From: Metopolophium dirhodum
Lineage: Eukaryota; Arthropoda; Insecta; Hemiptera; Aphididae
Assembly: GCF_019925205.1 (NCBI RefSeq)
Contig: NC_083567.1
Coordinates: 6,324,001 to 6,388,000, forward strand
DNA length: 64,000 nucleotides
Direction: 5' to 3'
Every line of letters begins with the position of its first letter. Position 1 is the first letter of the stretch. The notes under the pieces are model-generated. The model did no database searches. It saw only the letters and a list, made by a program, of their open reading frames with translations, and was not told where the DNA came from. A program made the position numbers and the translations under genes. Of this stretch, positions 1 to 11,767 are shown in pieces.

Positions 1-146
1 TTTATAAGAAGGTACATATTATACCTATTGAAGGTATTATACATTTCTACTTTCTAGACTTAATTTCAGTTTACCTTTAATAAACAATCAATTACAACCA
101 TGTGCGATTTAAAAATATTTTATTTACTAAATGTTATATTTTATAG

Positions 147-433
147 TGAACGTTGCGATTCATATGAGTTCCGTACAGTTAATGGCAACAGCGATAGGGT
201 ACCTGATGCCCGACCGTCTCAGTTCATCGGTGCTGACAACCATTACTGTTCTTGTGTCCGGCGTAATTAGTGGTATACTACTCAATTTTGCCGATCTTAA
301 GAAAATACCTGGTGTTCGGTTTCTTTCGACTTTGTCACCGACTAGGTATTTTATGTTGCCATTATTAAGAAAAGACCATAGTCATGATACGCTCTCTTCA
401 CTCGCTTCTACCCTTGTGTGTCGCAACAAGCAG
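147..433 (+). CDS. ABCG half-transporter, penultimate coding exon (partial gene)
   Basis: This exon encodes part of the transmembrane domain of an ABCG (White/ABCG2-type) half-transporter, an ATP-driven exporter of lipids or small molecules. It opens after the acceptor TTTTATAG at 139-146 and ends at CAG|GTAAAA (433/434). The translation holds two hydrophobic membrane segments and the ABCG-like stretch SGILLNFADLKKIPGVRFL followed by STLSPTRY. This corresponds to the family pattern of a membrane helix, then 'GLLVN...', a short re-entrant loop and 'S..RYGF'. The exon starts at codon position 2 and ends in phase 0. The ATP-binding half and the first membrane helices lie left of the window, so which ABCG member this is cannot be decided. 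Confidence 0.72.
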
Positions 434-511
434 GTAAAAAAATAACGAGTTAAATTTTACCCAATGATTTATTATCGGTTCTATAATATTTCTATACGTG
501 ATATTTTTTAG

Positions 512-751
512 ATCCAACATCAAGACATAATAGTGCAATTACCATGTCCAATCCCGAATGGTACTGCAGCCCTAATTCACCACGGCCTATTGACACCGGC
601 GGTGGAGCCATATGTGTTATTCACCAACAAGGACTCATTATCAGCTGGCCTCTATTTATGGGGATTTTTCGCTTTAATAGTAATATTTTTCTTCATAAGT
701 ATCAGTAGGTTTTGTAACAGGTTTCACAAAGTTTCTCGTCCACAAAGATAA
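512..751 (+). CDS. ABCG half-transporter, last coding exon
   Basis: Final exon of the same transporter, joined in phase 0 across a 78-bp intron (434-511, GTAAAA...TTTTTAG). It encodes the extracellular loop before the last helix, then a strongly hydrophobic final helix (YLWGFFALIVIFFFISISRF), and ends in a short basic cytoplasmic tail and TAA at 749-751. An ABCG protein normally ends just after its sixth helix, which fits. An internal ATG at 533 is not a start. No close poly(A) signal was identified with confidence; AATAAA-type words occur several hundred bases downstream. Confidence 0.7.
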   Translation: MQHQDIIVQLPCPIPNGTAALIHHGLLTPAVEPYVLFTNKDSLSAGLYLWGFFALIVIFFFISISRFCNRFHKVSRPQR

Positions 752-1413
752 CCGAGAATATATTATTATTAAAATGTAAACTATTATGTTTATTTACAAC
801 AAATTAGACATAGATAGAAAAACAAATTTTGTTTGAAAGTACGAGGTATTTTTTTATTATAGTTTTGTTAATACCTATAATATATTGTTAGAGTCTTTGT
901 TTAAATATGTATTCAAATATTTTATGAAATTCATAAACGTATGTGATATGAATGTTATGACGGAAATCTGTAATTTTATATTATATTATTATTGTGTCAA
1001 GTCAAGTACTAGATCAAATTAAAATGTACAACGAATAGTTAAATTATTTACTGTACGTAGAATGTGTGTATACTATATAATATATAAGATATCTGTATTA
1101 GTAAATTGCCTAGGTCAAATAAAACCCTATAAATTATAGAATTTTAATGATTCATATAAATCGCTCAATTTTCTTTGATTTTATGAACAGAATCAACATA
1201 AACTATTAGTAAATCTATGAAATTTTAAATACAAATAATGTATTTCTATATAAACTACCCACTAGCTATTAATATATTATTATTTATAATTATTTGATAA
1301 GTACCTGTATAATTAAATATTAATTGATTTATGTTAATATTATTTATTTGTATATAATTTAAAATTGCTCACAACAAAATAATATATAATATAATATATT
1401 ATATATTATAAAA
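752..1413. other. AT-rich intergenic, no gene seen
   Basis: Probable 3' UTR and intergenic DNA behind the ABCG gene. It contains AATAAA-like words and a palindromic AT run at about 1380-1410, and no plausible coding exon. Confidence 0.5.
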
Positions 1414-1942
1414 GGTGATTCATTTAACAATAAACACTCATCTCGAATAGTATTAATGTTTTTAAAAATCATTTTTTAGATAATTTGAATTTTTTACTAA
1501 AATACCATTTTATTAAATATGACAGGTACATTTCTAATTTTATATTCATAAGTTGAATTTTTTTTTTGAGAATTTTAATGTATATTAATCAAATTTTTGA
1601 GTTGTTAATTAGTTGTAAGTGACAAGTTATAAGTGCCTATTTAAAGTTTTGATGAGCTTATATCTAAACCTTAAGTACCTACTTATAACAAATTATACTA
1701 ATCGTTTGAAATTTAATTATTATATATAAACATTAAAAAATGAATATGCAAAAAAAAAACAAAATTTAAAATGTATGATGTTGTCATTCAAAAAATCAAA
1801 ATAATTAAAAATAGAATAAAAATATTTTTTTCAAAAACTATTGTTTTTTAGTTTATTAAAATTATAATTATATTTTAAAAAACATTACCTATTACCTTTC
1901 GAGATAATTGGTGTTAAGTGTTAACTGTTTAATGAATCACCC
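1414..1942. mobile_element. MITE-like element with GGTGATTCATT inverted ends
   Basis: The left end reads GGTGATTCATTTAAC and the right end, read on the minus strand, GGGTGATTCATTAAAC. The similarity continues inward about 45 bases, to ATCTCGAA on both sides. The 529-bp interior is AT-rich with no ORF, as in non-autonomous DNA transposons. The target duplication is not clear, so the superfamily is left open. Confidence 0.6.
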
Positions 1943-2883
1943 AATTTATGCTAGAATATTAAATTAAAATTTACAATTATTATTATAGTTGATTGTAAAA
2001 ATGTATAACAAATACAACAACGAACATTGTTTTAAAAATATAAAGATATTTTCAACTAAAATATTGTTTTACAAAATACAAGTGATGAAAAGTCTATTCT
2101 CAATTGACCAAATTTTTCTGAGTTTTTATAAATGTTTTGAAATAGTTGGTATATTTAATTAATTAGGTAGGTACATTAATATACATAAACAATTTGATAG
2201 TTTTAATTAGTTCTGAAAATCAAACATTTACATTCATACTTTTCGCTCTATCTTTTCTATTGTTGAGATTTTATTTTCCTTAATTTCTTCTGTTTTTCAA
2301 TCATTGTTAATATTGACTGAGGTCCTAGACCCTAGTTCCTAGGCATTATGATATTCAAGAAAGGTCATAGATATGGCTAGGTTAAATAAAAATATCCAAT
2401 TTCTTACTTTAAAAATAAATATTATGTAAGAATTCATTATATAGTAACTCTGAGTTATCACTTACCTACAATATGTCCATTTCATTGTAACGAATTATGA
2501 TTATCATGGACGATGGACATCATAAGAGTATAAGCTGGGTTTCACTGTTACATCACTTTCTCAAAAATTATTGGATAAACCTAAGCTATATTCATTAGTC
2601 ACCATATCATGTATAGCTGAAACTGAATAAAAAATTATGAATAAGGAATAATATTATACTTTAAACCATTGATATGGATTGAAAAATAAATTAGGTAGAC
2701 TTAACTTCGGAAGTTCTCGTTAACGTTTATTTAAATTATTTATTTTAACAAGATCAAGTTATTCCTCAATCCACTACATTTAGAAAACTAATTGTTTAGG
2801 TTGAACACTTCAACTGAATCATAATTGATTTTTTTTTTTAATTATAAGTATATACAGTTAGTATACATATTGTCCAACTTTCC

Positions 2884-3118
2884 AAGCCTAATTTTGAAAT
2901 TCGCAGGACAATCATTTCACTTAAAAATCAAAAATACATAAAGTATATTATGGAAATGCCCAGAAACAAGTTTAACCAGCCTCCCCTTCCCACAGTAAAA
3001 AATTGAACATTTTTTAAATAGTTTTTTGCAAGCCAAGTTTCAAAATTCACACGACAATTCTTCCCCGCAAAATCAAAAATACATCAAATACCTACATTGA
3101 AATGACCAGCAAACCTAG
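2884..3118. repeat. Diverged tandem pair, about 147-bp period
   Basis: Two similar segments, 2884-2970 and 3031-3118, share CAAGCC..., ATTTTGAAATTC/TTTCAAAATTC, GACAAT and AAATCAAAAATACAT in the same order and spacing. They look like an old tandem duplication with much sequence decay. No coding content. Confidence 0.55.
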
Positions 3119-3550
3119 GTCTCGCAAGCTTGTAGTAAAAATTATTGTTTTTTTTTATATAAATTAAATAAATTTTGAAATGAAAATATTTAACTTTATA
3201 CTACGTAGGTATTACGTAACATATAATTCGTTCCTGCAGTTTATTCATGATTCCTGCTACCAAACACCTATCTTAAATGTTTATATACAGGTATATAATA
3301 TATAGGTACATTATATAAATGTACTCACCTTTTTTTAAAAAAATTATTTGAACATGAAATTATTTTTATTTTTTGTCTGATTCCTAGTTTTGTGATCAAT
3401 ATAAGTGATTCATATTCAAATTTGAAATTATTATAGATATATATTTTAATTTAGATTGATAATTGTCTATTTGAAACAATAATAAGTAAATACGTATTAA
3501 TGTAATATTTTTTTGTGTTATTATAAATGTAATATAAAAGAAAAGGAGGG

Positions 3551-4294
3551 CAAGTGGGCGTCGCTCTGATATACAGTAGGTTACAAGTGGGTCACTGTAA
3601 TGGATGATGTTAAATTTGAATTCAATGATATAATATCATTATATAAGAAAAACGATTCTGACGGTCAGTCGGCCTATGATATTACTAAGTATATATTTGA
3701 TGATATTATTGTGAATAAAGTAATTTATATATAACCTATTTACGCGGAGCCTTGTTTTCAATTTTCAATCCTCAGCTATAAAAGTTGAACATTTTATACA
3801 TTTTTAACTACAAAATAATAATTAAATTATAAATTTGATAAATTTTGTAAAAATTGGAACTTTAAATGCTTATAAAAAAAAAAATTGTGCCTATGTATTT
3901 TTAATATTTTTCAACTGCTATTAGAACGATATATCAGGAACCTTATATTAAATTTTCACGCTTTTTTACCCAACTAACTAACTACCTCTAATAATAAGTA
4001 ATGCTTCCCAACAAGTTTTGTACCCCTATCAAAAAGATAAAGTTCACCGGAAAGTCACGCTATTTATAGCCATGAGATATTTGTTAATTTTTTTTAACTA
4101 GGTATTAAATTTGATTATTTATACAATAGTATGCAGTATGCTAGGCTTACACAACGTCTCCGCTCAGAATCGTTTTTCATATACAACTATACAAGATTTA
4201 TCATTGAATTCAAATATAACACATCCATTACAAGCTACAACCATACATATGATTGACAACTACTGTACCTATACAGCAGAGCGGTACCCACTTG
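3551..4294. mobile_element. Foldback DNA element, about 140-bp inverted arms
   Basis: The left arm (3551-3692) and right arm (4147-4294) are inverted copies. Shared words, in order, are CAAGTGGG, CGCTCTG, TACAGTAG, ATGGATG, AAATTTGAATTCAATGATA and AACGATTCTGA. The interior is AT-rich. A third, stand-alone copy of the right arm lies at 41281-41417, so this is a dispersed family. An 86-codon ORF at 4111-4371 runs through the right arm and is taken as non-genic. Confidence 0.65.
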
Positions 4295-4691
4295 TTCACG
4301 TGTTTTTAATTGAACATTTAAACCTATGTATTACAATTTACAATACAGCATATGAACTAATTTACCAATAATCTTATTCATAATTATTCGCGAAAACCGT
4401 ATTTTTGGTGGAATAAGCAATCATCCAAACAGAAGTGGGGGTTTCAGTGGATTATATAAATTGAATAGTACCAAATAGAATAATAACATAAGGGAGTTAT
4501 AAGTATATATCGTATATATGCATACAGTATTACGAATTAAGAGTATTACAACATATCATATATAGACCATAACAATGTTGAAGAATCGTGGTAAAATAAC
4601 AAATATCAATTTTGTTACATAATTTCAGCATACGATTTTTTTTTGACTGACTAGAACAACCTTAACTGTCGAATTTCCACTTATAAATAAT

Positions 4692-5290
4692 AATGTGCTC
4701 ACCGGAACTATCGAATCCTTGTCTTGGAGCTGCCACCGCCACGCTTCATTATACCATTCGGTTTCACCGTCACCTCCAAAGTTCCTTCTATCACCTTATC
4801 CGACGAGCACCTCGATCTGCAGCCAAGCTTTTTATAGTCCGAACCAGCAGTCCGAGTGCCTACCTCCAGAACGAACACGTGCCGGTTTCACGGATGTGGG
4901 CTGTGTTTCCGTGATGGTGGTCCTTCGGCAACGGCCGATTTTCAGACTCGTCCTCTCGCTGATCCTGATCCTGTGGATGCTGCTGCTGCATGTCATAATT
5001 ATCGCCGTCGAGGACCACATCCTCTTGCTCCGCCTACAGTACTGTCGCCTGAACCGCAGTCAGCCGTACAATGCGTACATGTAGTGCAACTGCGCCGTAA
5101 TCACTGCCCAATGAGGAGAATCTGCAGGCCCGGAATGGACGTTTCCAGCTGATTTTGCACCAACGTTTCTGCTCATAGATGTGTCCGAATTGTCCAGTTT
5201 CCTACAGTGATTGTGGGCCAAAAGCTGTTGCAAACAAGTCTGTCAATCGTCTGCTTGAGAGCAGCTGTCGTTCCACAACTCACCGTTTTC
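4692..5290 (-). pseudogene. GC-rich decayed coding island, family unknown
   Basis: A sharply bounded block of balanced base composition sits in AT-rich DNA. On the minus strand it shows protein-like stretches in different frames, interrupted by stops: one of about 50 codons containing CRKLDNSDTSMSRNVGAKSA (about 5060-5220), and one with DGDNYDMQQQHPQDQDQRED (about 4900-5025) rich in Gln, Asp and His. The frame changes and stops suggest a processed pseudogene or a decayed exon. I do not recognise the family. The plus-strand ORFs here look like shadows. Confidence 0.35.
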
Positions 5291-6955
5291 CCTATCCACT
5301 TGGAATTATTCAATTGTTTATTATTTTCGTATTATAAAACCTAAAAAATGTATATGTTTTAGATTGATTAAGACAAATATATGGATTAATATAGATTATA
5401 CATATACATTTTTTTTTGTTCATCACTTATAATATAATAATATGTACATATAACTAATATAACATATTAGTACATATTTGTACAAAATACAAATCCAATA
5501 AACGAAGCGAGTAGGTATGTGAAATTTTTTTTTTGTTTTTATAATATTGTTCAATATATACACTTATAACTGCACAGATTTATTTTATAGGACCACGATT
5601 TTTGTAACAAAATGAATGTGTCACTGGGAATAACTCGCTGATTTTTTAACTATATAGATTATAGATCTATAGTTTCGTTACAAAGATCATGCCACCAATT
5701 CACCACGGGTCTATACAATTGACTTGTTCATAGCAGTTCGTGGTGGATATATTGTCATATTGAATAATATTAAATTAAGAAATTTGTGAGAATCGCGAGT
5801 AAACTTAAATGTTTTTTTGATTTCTTTCCCATTTGGATAGGGTCCTCAATATATAAAAATATCCAAGTGCCCCGGTTAGGTCTAAGACCACTATAATGCA
5901 GGCAATCAATAGTGAATATGTATAAAATAAATTATAATTTAAATAGGTAATAGGTATACGTCATGTTTATACTTTATTATAATAATATGTATATACTATA
6001 CAGACATACAGACCATACAGTTACAGTATAGGTACTGTATACAAGATCATTATTGTTAGAATACTCGTTTGGAACCATAAGTATGTTTTTATATGAACGA
6101 TAATAATCAGTACAACAGAAGGTAGAGGTACACCTATGGAAAAAATTACCATTTTTTACGTTCGTCAGTTATACGTTTTTGTTTATTTAAATAGCGATAA
6201 CGAAGAAAATTCTATATGCAAAAAAAAGTAAACTCCAGAGTTCTGAGAAGTAACAATAATTGATGTAGAGTGTAGACATTATAATATTCTGAGAAATCTA
6301 CTGGCCCCACTTCTGAAGTACTGTCTAGTGTCTACAGAGTACCTAGAGAGTCGACCAAAGCGTCGACTTGTTTTAAACATAATTTTTTATCAATAACAGA
6401 AATTATTAATAACATATTCATCTCCATTTGGAATACATTATATGTAGGTACATTGTACATAAATTAATAAGTTTTAAAATGAATTAATAAAAAAAACACC
6501 ATTAATAACAAATAAACGTCAACTATTAGACTAATTCTCAAATAGATACACATTTATTACTTTCGATTTTTAATCAAGGAACTGTGGTAGTTGTAATTAA
6601 AAAAAATCTGAAAACATCGAGAGTTTTTGGTAAATAATAAAACAATAAAAATGTAACTCGGTTAGTTTAATGAGATAAATGCAATATCATATTCAAGCAG
6701 TATAATGATTTGAATCCAGAAAAACATCAAGTGTATTGACGTGTTGAACCCTGAAATAGTATATTGTGTGGCAAGGGCGGGAAGTTTAAAAAAAATTGTA
6801 GGTTTATTATTATTATAATAAGCAATACCAACATTAATATTAAATATTGGTCAGTGCCCAGTGGTCTGTACGACTGTACCGTCTGTACCTAATTACTATT
6901 CCATACGACCGTACGCGTAAATAAAAAAAATGATCCACGGGACGGATTAGAGAGC
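5291..6955. other. Intergenic, no gene seen
   Basis: AT-rich DNA with short homopolymers and scattered TAGGTA words. No coding exon, RNA gene or clear element boundary was found. Confidence 0.45.
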
Positions 6956-6963
6956 CTATAGAT

Positions 6964-7507
6964 CCGGAGTCACCAATTAATATTTTTGGAGTGCCACATT
7001 GGGAATTTTGAAAATTTTTGGGGGCCATGAAAATGCAAAGCAAATATTTTTAACATATTACTTATTATATTGCAACAGTAACATAGTGATAGTGGCTTAG
7101 TGGAAATAAAATAATAATTACCCGATTAAATTAATTTAAATTAAATTAAATACAAATATATAATAATTATAATATAAATAGAAAATTGGGTTAAAATTAT
7201 TGAAAAAAATAACGAGTCTTGCACTTAATATTTTATATGCAGGTTCTGAATTTTTGATTTACGAAGTTCACAAACTACTGGACATTTTTCGGCAAATGAT
7301 TTATGTATAGTCTCATAATAACGTTTAATATTGAAAACTTTAAAAACAGCTACTGTCGGGTGACAAATCAAACAAATACATAATATGTACTATATATAAT
7401 ATTATGTACTTATTATTGTCAATTTTGCTTTTTTCATTATCTGCGGGCCGGATAAAATTTGTCCGAGGGCCGTATCCGGCCCGCGGGCCGCCATTTGGTG
7501 ACCGCTG
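6964..7507. mobile_element. hAT-type non-autonomous transposon with 8-bp target duplication
   Basis: The element is flanked by a perfect 8-bp direct repeat CTATAGAT (6956-6963 and 7508-7515), the target-site length of hAT transposons. Its ends are imperfect inverted repeats: CCGGAGTCACCAA on the left and, read inward on the minus strand, CAGCGGTCACCAA on the right. The right end also has the CGGCCCGCGGGCCG-type string often seen next to hAT termini. At 544 bp with no transposase ORF it is a non-autonomous copy. It lies about 0.8 kb upstream of the Mkp3 start codon. Confidence 0.75.
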
Positions 7508-7515
7508 CTATAGAT

Positions 7516-8295
7516 GATTATTATGGAGGCTCTCTAGGACGGATGGTTTTGTTTGAATTCAGACGCGACACCGCTATCTGTGGGCAGATGACCAATGCGC
7601 TGCCGAGCCGACAGGTAGCGCTGGCGTCGAGATCGGTTACGTGCGGTTGCCCGATAGGTGGCGACGGACGCGTCGGTGTTTTGGTCGAGGAGCGCCGCGG
7701 GTTTCTCGGTAATTGGTATTTGTCGTGCGCTCCGCGTTCATATTCCGTTCTCACCGTGTCCATGTTTTTGTCATCGCATTGACGCATTCACTACATTTCA
7801 GCGATCAACAGTTCCACTACGACTGTGTGCGCAGGGCGAACGCATCGGCCGCCGTGCTCCTTGTGATCATCTCTCCGCCGCCGATTTATCAGCGTTCTTT
7901 TACCATAAAATGTTGTTGTTGTAGTGTGTCGTGTGTGAATACTAAACAGTGTGATTTTGTCGTTATCATTATCACGTCGTTTTTTCTATTTAAATTTTAT
8001 TCATAAAATTAATTTCAGTCTTTGTAATTTATCATAGTGTAACCTTATCCGTTTAAAAAAGTACATTTCTTTTTATTGATAACTTCTCTAAAACGATGAT
8101 CCACGAGTTTACTTAACTGCGGTCGTTGAGAACTACTGCAGTGACACTTGTCTAGTACGCGTTAATGCGGCATAATATTTAAAAATATTAACAAATAAAA
8201 ACGTTCGTCGATTCGCCGCGTGTCTTGTGTGTCCGGGGCATCCATGTGCGTCTAGAAATTTTGTTTTTCGCAGTGGGCACCCATCAGCTTTTGAA
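7516..8295 (+). promoter_or_regulatory. CpG-rich upstream region and probable 5' UTR of Mkp3
   Basis: The composition becomes GC- and CpG-rich at about 7550-7900 and again at 8200-8290, just before the phosphatase start codon, as expected for a promoter and 5' UTR. A splice-acceptor-like TTTTGTTTTTCGCAG at 8259-8273 lies 22 bases before the ATG, so the 5' UTR may be spliced. No TATA box or transcription start can be fixed by eye. The overlapping ORFs in this segment look like chance products of high GC. Confidence 0.4.
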
Positions 8296-8692
8296 ATGCC
8301 TGCTGAAGATGATTCGTCAGTGTTGTCCAACATCTGCGTGGGCCGTGAATGGCTGGCCACCGAACTGTCGTCCAGTAACAAGTGTCAGTTGCTCATACTG
8401 GACTGTCGTAGTTCGATGGACTTCTCAGAGTGTCACATCCGCGATGCGGTCAACTTCAGCATACCTACTATCATGCTGAGGCGGTTGGCCGCCGGTAAGA
8501 TCGACTTGGCGTCCACAGTCAAGTGCACTGATCTCAGAGAGCAAATTGTCAATGCATACAAGGAAAGAGCGTTTGTACTGTACGGTGACGAGCGTTTGGA
8601 TGATCGCAAGACTACTTCGCCCGTATCGGACACGATGATTGTGTTGGCCAAGCGGTTGCTGAAGGATGGATGCAAGGTTCATTGTTTGAACG
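8296..8692 (+). CDS. Mkp3: Mkp3 coding exon 1 (MAPK-binding domain)
   Basis: Encodes residues 1-132 plus the first base of codon 133. It holds most of the rhodanese/MAPK-binding domain, including ILDCRSS, the Arg-Arg docking motif and KIDLAS. It ends at AACG|GTAAGA, a good donor. The apparent reading frame beyond the donor (to 8757) is intron. Confidence 0.92.
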
Positions 8693-11600
8693 GTAAGAGT
8701 TTCTTAAGATTATATTCAAGCTATATAGGTACTATGCATTTTTTTATTGTTATATAACTTGGTAATAATATAGAGAGGTACCTTGATTATTATGAAATGT
8801 TTCTGTACTTCAACCTAATAATGAATATTATGATTTTAAATATTTTATAATTTTCATAATGATAACATTTGAGTTAGGTAGGTATTTCGAGTGATAGTAA
8901 TTAAGTAGGTAGTTTATGCATTAGCAATTGTATATTTATGATAATTCTTATCTGACTTGCCCTGTCAGTTGGGCAACCGATTAATAGACTTCTAAATTTA
9001 AAAAAAAAATTCTATGAGTATAATGAATTTAAAAAATATCATTCAAACTTGTTGAATATTAATCGGTACCTAGTCGTTAATGGTAAAAATGTTGTTTTTT
9101 TTGTAAACTGCAATTTAATTCCATTTTGTACTACAATAAGTGTTTTATTACTTGCTTAATAGGTACATAATTTTTCAATCCCAAGCTATTCAAATACATA
9201 CATTTATATTTATTTTATTGGTCAAAACTAGTTAATGTATTTAAATTTTTAATGTATATCTTGTTACTTACTAGGTACCCATTTTATCACATTTAACCTT
9301 TTGTTGTATTAGTAATGAGTATTAATTGTCTCAACTAATTTGAATTTAATGAATCTACCAATAATAATTATTGGTATTTGGTATTGCGGTATTGGTATGA
9401 AATCAAACTATAAACTACCTAGGTACCTATATAGTATTTAAATTAATTATCTATAATATTGTATTGTTATTAATATATTAGATTGCAATTAGTTATGTTA
9501 ATGATATGTGTAATTTAGTAGGTTTGTAGGTCTCTAGAATAATTTAATTAATTATTTACCTTTTATTTATTAATGAATAGTAGGTATGTTCAATAACTTA
9601 TGATATTAATGTTAGTTCATGAACAATAGATCATACATTTATTATTCCTTTCGAGTTCTTTAATAAAATAATAAAATTATCATGACTTTGTGTAGTTTTT
9701 GGATTAATATTTTCTTATTAAAGTAATTTAAACATTTTGAATAGGTACCTATCATTAATCTTAACAAAATTTTGACATTTTGAGTTGTACCTACCTGTAG
9801 TTAAATAATATTAAGAAACCATGTGGTTTTTTTTACAAAAGATAATAAAGTTTTTTGGTTAAATTACTTTTATAATTTGATCTCATTATCATTCCTATGT
9901 ATATTTACTCTTATTCATTATTATTTACTTACTAGTTACTACCTAAATTAAAATGTAGTTAGTTATTTTAATACCTCCTTGTTGTGTTTGATACACGCTG
10001 GTACTATTCATTAGAGTATTCATTATTCACAAGATACAATTATTAACCAGTAGCAGAAATGAAGTTCTAAAAAACTTTTTAATATTATCTTTGTATTTAA
10101 AACCAGCTCATTTTTAAATTTTATTTAATTAATAAATTAATTGATTAGGTATTGAAACTGAAAATCATTAAATTATTTTTATTTTTAAAATCAATACTTT
10201 ATATTGTTAAGTTATAACAGATTAAACATAGTTGATAAAATATTTTTTTTTTGGTTTAATAATCACTATAATGTGGTTGTATAATCTCCATTATTTGTCT
10301 ATTATACACGTAATATTTTATGTAGGTACCTATATATTGTATATAATCATTAATCAGGGTCTTCCAAACAGAATATTATAAAAATGGAAGGGATGGCATA
10401 AAAACATAATTAATAAAATTGAAATAGTAAAACTTGTTATTTAATTTACATGATAATTAGTAACTATTTGGTATTGATAAATATATTAAATTATAATACT
10501 TGTTGCATTTACTAGTTTCTAGATTAACGGTTTCAATAAAAAATTAATAAATTTAATAAAACATTATTTTGTTCTTATCCTTACTTAATGTGTTAAAGTT
10601 AATATCATCTTAATTTTGGTTTCCAATATGCTTGTTCTACCTATGTATCCAATAATAATTTATTTGATGTCTGATTTCATTAAACTCTTTACTTTTTAGT
10701 TTTAAATTTATTTAACAATTTGTGAAAAGTTATGATATTGTTGTTTATGTACTTTTAAATCTTGTACACTATTATTTGTACTACCAACCCATTACTGCTA
10801 GTATGTAAATAATCACTAATTACTAATTGGATATATTAATTCAACTTTAACTTGTATGCATAATTTATTTCTATTTATATCCAAACCAATTAATAACAAT
10901 AAAATGTAGGTATTGAGCTTTCACTTTTCACTGGGAGTTTTCTTACTACTGCAATAATTGTAATTGAAAAATACTATTTATAGAAAGGGTAAATATTATT
11001 TCACAATGTTTACCTTACAATAGTGCGAGTGCTTATAGTCAAGTCAATATTTTTATGGTAACTTTTAATGCAATTTTGGTAACACATTTCTAGCACACTC
11101 ATTTCCCGTGCTTGTACGAATTAGGTGTAATATTTTATATTATGTGTATCCCAATAGTATGTATAAATGCATTATGAATAAAATCGGTATCTAAGCCAAG
11201 GCGCACAACATAATATTCGTGGACGGTGTACGTAGGTTTAATCTGCGTTTAGTAACTAGTAAGTAATGATCGCAATGCGATGGTCAGTCTTTTTTCGGAG
11301 AATCTGTATTATCCTCCCCTGTCGCCGTCATACTAGCGATCAGAGTTAAGGAAGTCGGCTAATAACGTAGGAATGTCCATTTCGTCGTTTGTGCGTTACA
11401 ACCGAATCCGATTTATTACAAACCGGTATTGACCGAAAACTGTGTTTGTTAACAATATTCAGCGGAGCTCTCCTCCGACTGTAGGTGTGAACGCTTCTTA
11501 CGTGCGTACATGGTCGGGTCGGCCATAAAGCTACGGTTACACACACGCAACGCACGCATAGGCGTCGGACCGTGAAAAAAGACACACATTTTGTGTGTGT

Positions 11601-11736
11601 GGCTGTATAATAGTGTATACTAGAAGATCATAATGAAAACAATTTTTTTTCGGTACACTCCTCATACACACACGCACACTTATTATATTATATTATAATA
11701 ATGCGACCGGTGTTCATTCATATTTTAATGAACGTC

Positions 11737-11767
<31 letters not shown>

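Noticed and set aside
4111..4371. 86-codon ORF
   Set aside because: It overlaps the right arm of a foldback transposon that is repeated in inverted and dispersed copies.
7459..8006. Several 80-110-codon ORFs upstream of Mkp3
   Set aside because: GC-rich promoter/5' UTR sequence; the first begins within the hAT terminus and none has family features.
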